Shown one piece after another: positions 1-7,568 of a DNA stretch of 14,734 bases (its first letter is position 1; every line of letters begins with the position of its first letter). The position numbers were made by a program, and so were the translations under genes. The notes below the pieces were generated by a model that saw only the letters and a list, made by a program, of their open reading frames with translations, was not told the DNA's origin and did not search any database. Location: the NCBI GenBank assembly GCA_002337925.1, contig DDHB01000034.1, positions 1 to 14,734 on the forward strand, read 5' to 3'. Source of the stretch: Sporomusaceae bacterium UBA1887. Lineage in GTDB: Bacteria > Bacillota > Negativicutes > Sporomusales > DSM-15969.

Positions 1-107
1 TGCTGTTTTTGTATTGCTATTTGCTGATATATATTTTTTATGTTAGGTACTAAGTCGAGAGGAAAATTTTGTTTATAGGCGAATATTCCATAGATGGAGG
101 GGTTGCC
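1..107. other. 5' edge, upstream of yggS; no gene identified
   Basis: AT-rich stretch before yggS. All three plus-strand frames hit a stop within the first 53 bases (stops at 25, 44 and 51), so the 3' end of an upstream plus-strand gene could lie here. The piece is too short to recognise. A purine-rich ribosome binding site, GGAGGGG at 96-102, belongs to yggS. I see no convincing promoter or terminator. Confidence 0.5.
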
Positions 108-803
108 ATGTCTATTACCCAACATATTGAAGAAATATGGCAAAATATCGAACAAGCCAGCCTAATTCGTCAACAGCGCACTTTGGAAGAAAGACCAGTT
201 AAACTGGTGGCCGTAACGAAAAATCATGGTACGGAAATCATCCAAAAGGCAATTGACAGCGGTATTCAAGCAGTTGGTGAGAACCGGGTTCAGGAAGCGT
301 TGTCAAAGCAGCCTATATTAGGCCGCCAATTGGAATGGCATCTTATTGGTCATTTACAAACTAATAAAGCCCGCCAGGCAGTACCTGCTTTTGATCTGAT
401 TCATTCAGTTGATAATGAAAAATTAGCGTTGGAAATAGATCGTGTTGCTGCTAAATTCGGCAAGCGGCAGGATATTTTACTTCAAGTCAATGTTGCTGGC
501 GAGGCAACAAAGTTTGGGATTGCGCCTGAACAGCTTCAGAAACTGGTTCATTTTGTTACCGAACTGAAAAATGTACAGCTTTGCGGACTTATGACAATTG
601 CTCCTCATTATGAAGAAACAGAGACTGTTCGACCGGTATTCAGGGAATTACATAATTTGTTTGTGGAATTGCGGGAAGCCCGGCTGCCTAATACAAACAT
701 TCAGTGGCTGTCCATGGGGATGACCAATGATTATCAGATTGCTATCGAAGAGGGGTCAAACCTTGTTCGTATCGGTACAGGAATATTTGGTACACGTCAA
801 TAG
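108..803 (+). CDS. YggS/PipY family pyridoxal phosphate homeostasis protein
   Basis: A 231-residue protein of the YggS/YlmE/PLPBP family. The family binds pyridoxal 5'-phosphate in a single TIM-barrel domain and helps keep free PLP and amino/keto-acid pools balanced; it has no firmly assigned catalytic reaction. The PLP-binding lysine is K38 in LVAVTK. Other family signatures are GENRVQE, WHLIGHLQTNK, GLMTIAPH and, near the C terminus, LSMGMTNDY followed by VRIGTGIFG. The length is normal for the family. The open frame could begin at a TTG at 69, but the ATG at 108 is preferred because GGAGGGG sits 5 bases upstream and family proteins start about here. It is first in a run with sepF, proC, ylmH and divIVA. 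The yggS-sepF pairing is typical of Gram-positives, whereas yggS-proC adjacency is common in proteobacteria. Confidence 0.95.
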   Translation: MSITQHIEEIWQNIEQASLIRQQRTLEERPVKLVAVTKNHGTEIIQKAIDSGIQAVGENRVQEALSKQPILGRQLEWHLIGHLQTNKARQAVPAFDLIHSVDNEKLALEIDRVAAKFGKRQDILLQVNVAGEATKFGIAPEQLQKLVHFVTELKNVQLCGLMTIAPHYEETETVRPVFRELHNLFVELREARLPNTNIQWLSMGMTNDYQIAIEEGSNLVRIGTGIFGTRQ

Positions 804-820
804 TACAGGGAGGAATGACT

Positions 821-1261
821 ATGAAATTTATGGAAAAAGTCTGGGGCAGTATTGGCTTATTTGAAACAGAAGTAGAAGAAGAAAAAGTAAAAGCGGTGGA
901 CGAACCGGATAATAAGTTTAAAAAATCTGTTGCAAGTAATATTGTCAATTTGCCTACTGCACAGCAGCAAAAACAAATTAAAGTAATGGTTGTCGAACCG
1001 TTTTCCTTTGATGATGCCCAGCATGTAGCTGATCATTTGAAGAACCGTAAACCAGTTGTTGTTAATTTTGAGAACACCGATAAAGATGTAGCAAAACGAA
1101 TGATCGATTTCATTAGTGGGACAACCTATGCATTAGGGGGAAATATCCAGAAAATTGGACATGATATTTTCTTGTGTGCTCCTAATAATGTTGATGTAGC
1201 CTACAGTTCTCGTGAAGAAGGAGTTGACAAGGCTTTTTTGCCGTGGATTAACAAACCCTAA
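821..1261 (+). CDS. Cell division protein SepF
   Basis: A 146-residue SepF (YlmF). SepF polymerises into rings that bundle FtsZ and tether it to the membrane at the division site. The N-terminal stretch (MKFMEKVWGSIGLF) has the amphipathic character of the family's membrane-binding helix. It is followed by an acidic, charged linker (about 15-50) and the DUF552 domain (about 52-135). Recognisable pieces of that domain are VMVVEPFSFDDAQ, VVVNFENTD, RMIDFISGTTYALGG and IQKIGHDIFL. An in-frame ATG lies at 815, but AGGGAGG at 807-813 would be only 1 base from it. The ATG at 821 has 7 bases of spacing and gives the usual N terminus. The gene begins 17 bases after yggS and proC follows closely, so co-transcription is likely. 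Confidence 0.95.
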   Translation: MKFMEKVWGSIGLFETEVEEEKVKAVDEPDNKFKKSVASNIVNLPTAQQQKQIKVMVVEPFSFDDAQHVADHLKNRKPVVVNFENTDKDVAKRMIDFISGTTYALGGNIQKIGHDIFLCAPNNVDVAYSSREEGVDKAFLPWINKP

Positions 1262-1281
1262 AGTGGTGTTCAGGAGGTCAT

Positions 1282-2097
1282 ATGTTTAACAATCAATATG
1301 TTGGATTTATTGGCGGCGGCGCTATTGCCGAGGCACTTATTCGCGGAATTCTAGAGGCTGGTATGCTTAAGCCGGCACAGATTCTAGTGAGTGATGTTAA
1401 TCGTGCCAGGCGTGAATACTTGGAAGCTTCCTATGGTGTAACAGCCATTGCTGATAGCCAACAGCTTGCTGTGCAAGCCGATATTTTATTTCTTACTGTA
1501 AAACCGAATGTAGTTGAGCCATTGATAGCTTCAATTGCAACTGTGGTTTCTCCGAAAACGATAGTTGTTTCGGTAGCAGCCGGAGTCCGGCTTGCCACAT
1601 TAGAAGAGAAGCTGTTTAATAATCCGATCATACGAGTGATGCCGAATACTCCAGTCGCAGTTGGCGAAGGAATGTCAGTACTTGCACTGGGCAGCCGGGC
1701 CTGTTCTGAGCATGGCGAGAAGGCGGCGGCTTTATTTAATGCCGTTGGTAAAACTGTTATGGCAGGAGAAGAACTTATGGATGCTGTAACGGGACTTTCC
1801 GGCAGTGGCCCGGGGTATGCTTTTGTACTCATTGATGCACTGGCGGATGCCGGTGTCAGGGTAGGACTGCCTCGCCAAATGTCGATTTTATTAGCTGCTC
1901 AAACATTGCTGGGCGCTGCTAAAATGGTTTTGGAGACAGGAGAGCATCCTGCTAAACTGCGCGATGCCGTTACTTCTCCGGGAGGAACGACGATAGCCGG
2001 CATTCATGTAATGGAACAGCGGGGCGTACGGGCTGCTCTGAGTGATGCGGTAGCAGTTGCTTGTGAAAAGTCTCGTGAAATGGGGAGGCTTAAGTGA
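1282..2097 (+). CDS. Pyrroline-5-carboxylate reductase
   Basis: A 271-residue ProC, which catalyses the NAD(P)H-dependent reduction of pyrroline-5-carboxylate to proline, the last step of proline synthesis, in the cytosol. The N-terminal Rossmann fold carries the nucleotide loop GFIGGGAIAEALI (about 8-20). The segments VKPNVVEPL and RVMPNTPVAVGEG follow. The C-terminal dimer/active-site domain shows TGLSGSGPGYAF and the signature DAVTSPGGTTIAGIHVMEQ. The length matches the family. CAGGAGGT at 1271-1278 precedes the ATG. The stop overlaps the GTG start of ylmH in GTGA, suggesting translational coupling. No proA or proB is present. In Bacillus the position between sepF and ylmH is held by ylmG (YggT family), so proC here is a local rearrangement of that cluster. 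Confidence 0.97.
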   Translation: MFNNQYVGFIGGGAIAEALIRGILEAGMLKPAQILVSDVNRARREYLEASYGVTAIADSQQLAVQADILFLTVKPNVVEPLIASIATVVSPKTIVVSVAAGVRLATLEEKLFNNPIIRVMPNTPVAVGEGMSVLALGSRACSEHGEKAAALFNAVGKTVMAGEELMDAVTGLSGSGPGYAFVLIDALADAGVRVGLPRQMSILLAAQTLLGAAKMVLETGEHPAKLRDAVTSPGGTTIAGIHVMEQRGVRAALSDAVAVACEKSREMGRLK

Positions 2098-2879
2098 GCG
2101 AGAGAGAAAAAATCATCCGTTATTATCGAGCCAGCGGTGATGCTGAATTAGCTGCCAAACTAATTGACCTAGCAGACAATTCCCTTCGCAGCCGTAAATA
2201 CCGGGTTAGCGAATTTCTTGACCCCTATGGCTATAGTGTTGCTGAAACAATCGTTGCCCATTATCCAGGCCTTTCCTTACAGGGAGAAGGCGGATACAGT
2301 GGTGCTGAGCGGGTGCGCGTTGTTTTTATCGAGCCTGATTTTCCTGGCAAGATTGATTATTCAATTACGGCACTGTCCGTTACCTGGGATGGCCGGCATC
2401 ATCAGCTTGGACACAGGGATATTTTGGGCGCACTGATGAGCCTTGGTGTAAAAAGAGAGCTCTTTGGTGATATTATTTTAGTTGGTGATAGCTGCCAAAT
2501 CATTGCAGATACAACAATCGCGAATTATATTATGCAGAACTTGCTTAAAATAGCATCAGCTTCTGTACAAGTACAGGTAATCGAACTGTCTGCTGTTCAG
2601 CCCCGGGAAGAAAAAATGAAGGAAATCCGATCAACTGTGGCATCGCTTCGGCTTGATACCGTTGCAGCAGTTGGGTTTGGTACTTCCCGTACGAAAATGA
2701 CCTCTGAAATAGAGGCTGATAAAGTAAAGGTCAACTGGCAGCAGGCTAAAAGTGCTTCTCAAGCGGTTAAAACAGGAGATATCATTTCTATGCGCGGACG
2801 GGGGCGGGTAGAAGTATGTGAGATTATCGGACAAACTCGTAAAGGCCGAATCAGCCTTGTGTTAAGGCGGTTCGTATAA
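2094..2879 (+). CDS. YlmH family S4-domain RNA-binding protein
   Basis: A 261-residue homologue of YlmH, encoded in the division cluster of many Gram-positives. The N-terminal two thirds is the YlmH-specific region. The C-terminal part (about 180-257) is an S4 RNA-binding domain, with SRTKMTSEIEADKVKVNW, a GDIISMRGRGRVEV turn and KGRISLVLRRF at the end. S4 proteins of this type bind structured rRNA. Bacillus YlmH has been linked to ribosome-associated quality control, but its role here is inferred from homology only. The start is GTG at 2094, with GGGGAGG ending about 6 bases upstream and a 4-base overlap with proC. divIVA follows after a 25-base gap. Confidence 0.93.
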   Translation: MSEREKIIRYYRASGDAELAAKLIDLADNSLRSRKYRVSEFLDPYGYSVAETIVAHYPGLSLQGEGGYSGAERVRVVFIEPDFPGKIDYSITALSVTWDGRHHQLGHRDILGALMSLGVKRELFGDIILVGDSCQIIADTTIANYIMQNLLKIASASVQVQVIELSAVQPREEKMKEIRSTVASLRLDTVAAVGFGTSRTKMTSEIEADKVKVNWQQAKSASQAVKTGDIISMRGRGRVEVCEIIGQTRKGRISLVLRRFV

Positions 2880-2904
2880 GTCACCATGCAGGGAGGGTTG
2901 AGAC

Positions 2905-3357
2905 ATGCTAACACCATTAGATATTCATAACAAAGAGTTTAAGCGCAGTTTCCGAGGATACAGTGAAGAAGAAGTAGATGAGTTTCTGGATCGCGTTATT
3001 AAGGATTATGAGCAGTTATACCGTGATAATATGGAATTGAAGGAAACGTTAGAGCGAATCAACAGCAAGCTGGAACATTATCAGCACATGGAAAACACCT
3101 TACACAATACGCTGGTTATTGCACAGGAAACCGCTGAGGAAGTCAAGCTAAACGCTAAGAAAGAAAGCGAATTGCTGATGAAGGAAGGCGAAGTTAGAGC
3201 GCAAAAGCTGGTAGATGAGGCGACTCTTAAAGTTCGGCGTGCACTGAATGAATATGAAGACTTAAAGAAACAAGCCAATGTATATAGAACCAGGATGTTA
3301 ACCCTGGTTCAAGCACAGATGGAAATGTTAAAGACCAGTCAGGAAGATGAAAACTAA
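2905..3357 (+). CDS. DivIVA cell-pole / septum organising protein
   Basis: A 150-residue DivIVA. The protein recognises negatively curved membrane at septa and poles and recruits partners (Min system or chromosome-anchoring proteins in Bacillus). The conserved membrane-binding N terminus is present: LTPLDIHNKEFKRSFRGYS, with F16 and R17 matching the membrane-inserting Phe-Arg pair of Bacillus DivIVA. The motif EEEVDEFLDRV follows. Residues of about 30-145 are rich in Glu, Lys and Leu with heptad spacing, consistent with the parallel coiled coil. GGGAGGG at 2891-2897 precedes the ATG. It is the last gene before the ileS promoter. No obvious terminator separates them, so some readthrough into the T-box leader is possible. 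Confidence 0.95.
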   Translation: MLTPLDIHNKEFKRSFRGYSEEEVDEFLDRVIKDYEQLYRDNMELKETLERINSKLEHYQHMENTLHNTLVIAQETAEEVKLNAKKESELLMKEGEVRAQKLVDEATLKVRRALNEYEDLKKQANVYRTRMLTLVQAQMEMLKTSQEDEN

Positions 3358-3367
3358 TTGACTATAT

Positions 3368-3396
3368 TTGACTTATTTTATCTGCCTTTGTATAAT
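3368..3396 (+). promoter_or_regulatory. Sigma-A-type promoter of ileS
   Basis: TTGACT at 3368-3373 and a perfect TATAAT at 3391-3396 are separated by 17 bases, a near-consensus housekeeping promoter. It begins just after the divIVA stop codon. Initiation around 3403 would give a leader of about 275 bases that carries the T-box. A second TTGACT at 3358-3363 is 27 bases from the -10 and is not usable with it. Confidence 0.85.
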
Positions 3397-3402
3397 GAAT
3401 AA

Positions 3403-3660
3403 GAGTATTTTGTATTGTTATATCAGTAAGAGTTATGATGGAGACAGTAGTTACAAATCTGTTCTACAGCGAGCCGGAGATTTGGTGGAAGTCCGGCGGA
3501 CGATTGCAGCGAAGATCACTCCTGAACTGCAAACCGAACTGCAAGCAGGCAGTAGGTTTTGCCGGTTTACTACCGTTATTAGTTGCACGAGTGACTTTTG
3601 TCATTAGGGTGGTACCACGGGAACAAACCTCTCGTCCCTTATTAGGGATGAGAGGTATTT
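3403..3660 (+). promoter_or_regulatory. Isoleucine T-box leader (tRNA-sensing riboswitch)
   Basis: A T-box leader that reads the charging state of tRNA-Ile and controls ileS by transcription antitermination. The Stem I region (about 3435-3550) contains AGCCGGAGATTTGGTGGAAG-like AG-bulge and distal-loop sequence. The specifier loop reads GAAG-ATC-A at 3511-3518, so the specifier codon is AUC (3515-3517), matching isoleucine. The T-box proper is AGGGTGGTACCACG (3606-3619). AGGG can pair with CCCT (3636-3639) and ACG with CGT (3633-3635), leaving the 7-base bulge TGGTACC. Its UGGU would pair with the ACCA end of uncharged tRNA-Ile. This antiterminator is mutually exclusive with the terminator at 3627-3656. 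The exact 5' end is inferred from the promoter. Confidence 0.95.
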
Positions 3661-3665
3661 ATTTT
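3627..3665 (+). terminator. Regulated terminator of the T-box leader
   Basis: A 13-bp stem with one G-T wobble (arms 3627-3639 and 3644-3656, loop TATT), followed by the T-rich TATTTATTTT. Its 5' arm contains the bases needed for the antiterminator (3633-3639), the classic either/or arrangement of T-box leaders. It should stop transcription before ileS when tRNA-Ile is charged. Confidence 0.93.
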
Positions 3666-3678
3666 GGAGGTGTTTTTA

Positions 3679-6465
3679 TTGGATTATAGTAAAACGCTGA
3701 ATTTACCACAGACCGAATTTCCAATGAGGGCAAATTTGCCTGAAAGAGAACCACGCATGCTTGCTTATTGGTCTGATGAGAATATTTATGAAAAAAAATT
3801 AGCTCACAATAAAGGAAAGACTAAATTTGTGCTGCATGACGGCCCTCCCTATGCAAATGGTAATATCCACATTGGGACAGCTTTAAATAAAATTTTAAAG
3901 GATATTATTGTAAAATATAAATCGCTTCAAGGTTTTGATGCACCTTATGTGCCTGGCTGGGATACGCATGGTCTTCCAATCGAGCATGCAGCTATCAAAA
4001 TCCTGGGGCTTAACCGTCATGAATTGAATCCACTTGATTTGCGTCGTGAATGTAAGCAATATGCCTTAAAGTGCCTCGATATGCAGCGGGAAGATTTCAA
4101 ACGTCTCGGTGTTAACGGGGATTGGGAAAATCCTTATGTAACGCTGTATCCGCAATATGAAGCAAAGCAAATAAAAGTATTTGGTGAAATGGCTAAACAG
4201 GGATACATCTATAAAGGCCTTAAGTCGGTTTATTGGTGTACTTCTTGTGAAACGGCATTGGCTGAAGCCGAAATTGAGTATGCTGAAAAGAAATCCCATT
4301 CCATATATGTTAAATTCCCAATAATGGATGATAAAGGCAATTTGCCGGTGGGTGTAAATTCCGAGCAGGTTTATGCAGTGATCTGGACAACGACTCCCTG
4401 GACTATGCCGGCTAATGTAGCCATCTGTGTCAATCCGGAGTTGGATTATGTCTGGGTGGAAGCTGGTCAGGAAATTTATCTCTTAGCAGCCGGGTTAGCT
4501 GATTCTGTGATGAAAGCTGCCAAAATAGAAAGTTACACCATTTTGTCTACACTCAAAGGCGCTGACCTGGAGGGGATGGTTTTTTCCCACCCTTTCATTG
4601 AAAGACAATCGCCTATCGTCTTGGGTGATCATGTAACACTCGAACAAGGAACAGGCTGCGTTCATACGGCACCAGGGCATGGGCAGGAAGACTTTGAAGT
4701 AGGCATGAAATATGGCTTGCCGATCATAAACCCTGTTGATCATGCAGGGCGCTTTACTGCTGAAGGCGGAAAGTTTGAAGGGCTGCTTGTCCATGATGCT
4801 AACGTTCCCGTTATTAAGGAATTGGCTGAACGGTCGATGCTGCTTGGCAAGGGTTCAGTAAAGCATCAGTATGCTCATTGCTGGCGCTGCAAAAATCCAA
4901 TTATATACCGGGCAACAGAACAATGGTTTGCGTCTGTTGACGGCTTCCGCGATGCGGCGCTGAAGGCAATTGAGGCGGTTCAATGGATTCCTGAATGGGG
5001 TGAAGAGCGAATTCGTAATATGGTTCGTGACCGCCAGGATTGGTGCATTTCACGGCAACGTGTCTGGGGCCTTCCTATTCCGATTTTCTATTGTACAAAA
5101 TGTAATGAACATATTATTAATGATGATACTATTCATGCTGTATCTGAGCTGTTTAGAGTAGAAGGATCGGATTCATGGTGGGCGAAATCGGCAGCAGAAA
5201 TCCTGCCCTCAGGCTTTAGCTGTCCTCATTGCAGCCACGAGGAATTCCGCAAAGAAACAGACATTATGGATGTATGGTTTGACAGTGGTTCCAGCCATGC
5301 AGCAGTATTAGAAACCAATCCGGCTCTGAAATGGCCAGCCGATTTATATTTAGAAGGAAGCGATCAACATCGCGGCTGGTTCCAGTCGTCACTCTTGACG
5401 TCAGTAGCTACCCGTGGACGCGCTCCTTACAATGCTGTTCTTACCCATGGCTTTGTTGTTGATGGTGAAGGGCGGAAAATGTCCAAATCAGTAGGCAATA
5501 CGATTTATCCGCAAGACGTAATTAAACAATATGGTGCTGATATACTGCGTTTATGGGTTGCTTCGGCAGATTATAAGGCTGATATTCGCATTTCTAATGA
5601 TATTTTAAAACAAATGTCTGAAGTGTACCGGAAAATCCGCAATACGTTCCGCTATATACTTGGTAATTTAGCGGACTTTAATCCCGAAACAGACAGGGTT
5701 GAGTACGACAGCCTGCTGGAAATTGACCGTTGGGCATTACATCGCTTGGAGCAAGTGCGGGAGAAAGTAACTCAGGCCTATGAAGCCTATGAATTCCATA
5801 CGCTGTATCACACGGTTCATAACTTCTGTGCCATTGATCTAAGCTCGATTTATCTAGATATTCTCAAAGACCGTGTGTATACTGCTAACACGAATTCAGT
5901 AGAACGGCGTGCTGCCCAGACCACTATGTATGAGATTCTGGATACGCTTGTACGCCTGGTATCGCCGGTACTGACATTCTCAGCGGAAGAAGTATGGCAG
6001 CATATGCCTAAAGTAGCTGGAATGCCACAAAGCATCCAATTGGCCGAATGGCCGGTTTCTCGCAGTATGTATTTGGATAAACAGCTGGAAGAAAAGTGGA
6101 ATAAACTGCTGAGTATTCGCAGTGAATTAACCAAAGCACTGGAACAAGCCCGCCGTACAAAGGTAATTGGTCATTCTCTCGATGCAGCTATTGCCATTTA
6201 TGCTTCTGGTGAAATCTATGAGCAATTGAAGGCGTTGGGCGAAGAGCTTGCCACGCTTTTGATTGTTTCAAAAGCAAGTGTAACACAAGGAGACCAACAA
6301 GCGCCTGACAGTGCTTACCGTTCCAGTGAATTACCGCTGGCGGTAGTGGTAACTCCTGCGCAGGGAGAAAAATGTGAACGGTGCTGGATCTATAGCGATA
6401 CGATTGGTACTGATACCGAACATAGTACTTTATGTGAGCGGTGTGCCAGTGTTTTGAAAGCTTAA
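3679..6465 (+). CDS. Isoleucyl-tRNA synthetase
   Basis: A 928-residue class I synthetase that charges tRNA-Ile with isoleucine. The start is TTG at 3679, 6 bases after GGAGGTG (3666-3672), and yields the characteristic N terminus DYSKTLNLPQTEFPMRANLP. An in-frame TTG at 3664 lies upstream of the ribosome binding site and is rejected. The HIGH-type motif reads HIGT at residues 64-67 in PPYANGNIHIGTALN. The KMSKS motif is exact at 600-604. The CP1 editing domain shows WTTTPWTMPAN and GTGCVHTAPGHGQEDF. A zinc-binding insertion has CTKC and CPHC before WFDSGSSH. The C-terminal zinc finger is complete (C899, C902, C919, C922). These features fit the bacterial, zinc-finger-containing type of IleRS. 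It is controlled by the upstream T-box and closed by a strong terminator. Confidence 0.98.
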   Translation: MDYSKTLNLPQTEFPMRANLPEREPRMLAYWSDENIYEKKLAHNKGKTKFVLHDGPPYANGNIHIGTALNKILKDIIVKYKSLQGFDAPYVPGWDTHGLPIEHAAIKILGLNRHELNPLDLRRECKQYALKCLDMQREDFKRLGVNGDWENPYVTLYPQYEAKQIKVFGEMAKQGYIYKGLKSVYWCTSCETALAEAEIEYAEKKSHSIYVKFPIMDDKGNLPVGVNSEQVYAVIWTTTPWTMPANVAICVNPELDYVWVEAGQEIYLLAAGLADSVMKAAKIESYTILSTLKGADLEGMVFSHPFIERQSPIVLGDHVTLEQGTGCVHTAPGHGQEDFEVGMKYGLPIINPVDHAGRFTAEGGKFEGLLVHDANVPVIKELAERSMLLGKGSVKHQYAHCWRCKNPIIYRATEQWFASVDGFRDAALKAIEAVQWIPEWGEERIRNMVRDRQDWCISRQRVWGLPIPIFYCTKCNEHIINDDTIHAVSELFRVEGSDSWWAKSAAEILPSGFSCPHCSHEEFRKETDIMDVWFDSGSSHAAVLETNPALKWPADLYLEGSDQHRGWFQSSLLTSVATRGRAPYNAVLTHGFVVDGEGRKMSKSVGNTIYPQDVIKQYGADILRLWVASADYKADIRISNDILKQMSEVYRKIRNTFRYILGNLADFNPETDRVEYDSLLEIDRWALHRLEQVREKVTQAYEAYEFHTLYHTVHNFCAIDLSSIYLDILKDRVYTANTNSVERRAAQTTMYEILDTLVRLVSPVLTFSAEEVWQHMPKVAGMPQSIQLAEWPVSRSMYLDKQLEEKWNKLLSIRSELTKALEQARRTKVIGHSLDAAIAIYASGEIYEQLKALGEELATLLIVSKASVTQGDQQAPDSAYRSSELPLAVVVTPAQGEKCERCWIYSDTIGTDTEHSTLCERCASVLKA

Positions 6466-6472
6466 TTTTTTT

Positions 6473-6517
6473 CAAGTCGGTAAAGTTGTCTATGACTTTA
6501 CCGGCTTGATTTTTTTT
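6473..6517 (+). terminator. Rho-independent terminator after ileS
   Basis: A 14-bp stem with one wobble (arms 6473-6486 and 6495-6508, 8-base loop) is followed by a run of T at 6510-6517. It begins 7 bases after the ileS stop codon. The upstream flank is also T-rich rather than A-rich, so it should act on the plus strand only. Confidence 0.93.
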
Positions 6518-6566
6518 GATAGTACCGGAGATACTGGAGATACTAAATGAAGTGGAGGCCGATTTA

Positions 6567-6869
6567 ATGGAAAAAGAGGGTAAACAGGCGGAATTCATGG
6601 CCGTTCAGCTTGAAAAATTAGTGAGGCAGCTTGAATCAATGCGTGTAGCTCAATATATGGAACTGCTTGAAAAACCGGCTAGATTGATATTTATTAATTT
6701 CGTAGCTGGCATATCAAGGGGATTGGGCATTGCAATTGGCGCAACACTTGTATTTGCATTGATGATTGAGGGGCTGCGTCAGTTAATTCTGCTTAATATT
6801 CCTGGCATAGGAAATTTTATAGCTGATATTATTCGCATTGTAGAAAGCAAGAATGGCGGGACTTTTTAG
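6567..6869 (+). CDS. Small membrane protein, DUF5665-like
   Basis: A 100-residue protein of unknown function that looks like the DUF5665 family of Firmicutes. Residues 1-35 are a charged, probably helical cytoplasmic segment (AVQLEKLVRQLESMRVAQYMELLEKP). It is followed by a hydrophobic stretch (about 39-66) containing the glycine-rich FVAGISRGLGIAIGATLVFA. The C-terminal part, IPGIGNFIADIIRIVE, is amphipathic. One membrane segment is likely, possibly two. The frame opens further upstream at a TTG at 6516, but that lies inside the ileS terminator. ATG 6567 has GTGGAGG (6552-6558) 8 bases ahead. The gene sits between ileS and a DksA/TraR-type gene. No promoter is obvious between the terminator and the start. 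Confidence 0.8.
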   Translation: MEKEGKQAEFMAVQLEKLVRQLESMRVAQYMELLEKPARLIFINFVAGISRGLGIAIGATLVFALMIEGLRQLILLNIPGIGNFIADIIRIVESKNGGTF

Positions 6870-6923
6870 AAAGCCCGCAACATTTGCGTGCTGGTCAAGA
6901 TTATTGATTAGAGGTGATCAGAT

Positions 6924-7568
6924 TTGGAGCAGAAAAAAGTAGCAGGGTTTGTAAAGCAGCTTCAGAATGAAAAAACAAGATTGATTGAAGAAATTTCTGG
7001 TCTTGAAGAAAGCGGTTTAGAAAATACCATGGCTTATTCTGTAGGTGAATTATCTGTCTATGACAATCATCCGGCAGATATTGGTGATGAGTTATTTGAG
7101 CGCAGCAAAGACGTTGCCTTACGGGATAATGCGCATATATTATTACAGGAAGTAGAGGCAGCACTTGCCAAAATAGAGAGTGGCGATTATGGGATATGTG
7201 ATACTTGTGGGAAAGCTATTTCTCTTGAACGGCTAGAAGCATTGCCGTCAGCAGCTATGTGCATCGAGTGCCAGCAGGCAGCGGATGATGCCAGGCCAAT
7301 GCCCCGCCCCTTGGAAGAGGCTGTACTTGAGCCGCCTTTTCAGCGTACATTTATGGATCAGAGCGGGTCTGATTTTGTGGGGTTTGATGGTGAAGATGCA
7401 TTGCAGGCAGTCCTTAAGTATGGCAGTTCTGATTCGCCTCAAGATATTCCTGGTTCACATGATTATAAAGCGCTCTTTCCAAATAGTGACGAGCATCAGG
7501 GCATTGTAGACAAGGCAGATGTCATTCCTCAGGACCCTGATGCTACTGAAAACAAAACCGAGCGTTAG
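6924..7568 (+). CDS. YteA-family DksA/TraR zinc-finger protein
   Basis: A 214-residue protein of the TraR/DksA superfamily, closest to the YteA/YlyA group of Firmicutes. Residues 1-30 are coiled-coil-like. The family segment ELSVYDNHPADIGDELFERS (43-62) follows. A C4 zinc finger lies at C92, C95, C113 and C116 (GICDTCGKAI and MCIECQQ). The tail after about 125 is longer and acidic. Proteobacterial DksA acts in the RNA polymerase secondary channel; whether this group does the same is not shown by the sequence. The start is TTG at 6924 with GAGGTGAT (6911-6918) 5 bases upstream. In Bacillus a relative (ylyA) also lies between ileS and lspA, so the placement is conserved. The stop TAG is the first three bases of a palindromic element (7566-7727). 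Confidence 0.9.
   Translation: MEQKKVAGFVKQLQNEKTRLIEEISGLEESGLENTMAYSVGELSVYDNHPADIGDELFERSKDVALRDNAHILLQEVEAALAKIESGDYGICDTCGKAISLERLEALPSAAMCIECQQAADDARPMPRPLEEAVLEPPFQRTFMDQSGSDFVGFDGEDALQAVLKYGSSDSPQDIPGSHDYKALFPNSDEHQGIVDKADVIPQDPDATENKTER

Noticed and set aside
1431..1832. 133-codon minus-strand frame within proC
   Set aside because: Antisense shadow of a well-conserved gene; composition is Ser/Thr/Ala-rich with no recognisable domain.
3368..3689. Short plus-strand frames between divIVA and ileS
   Set aside because: They overlap the promoter and T-box leader, whose RNA motifs explain the sequence fully.
6856..6878. Hairpin GCGGG-CTTT / AAAG-CCCGC over the stop of the DUF5665-like gene
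   Set aside because: The 9-bp stem with one bulged A is real, but no T run follows (AACATTTGCG), so it is not a standard terminator; it may only stabilise the mRNA end.
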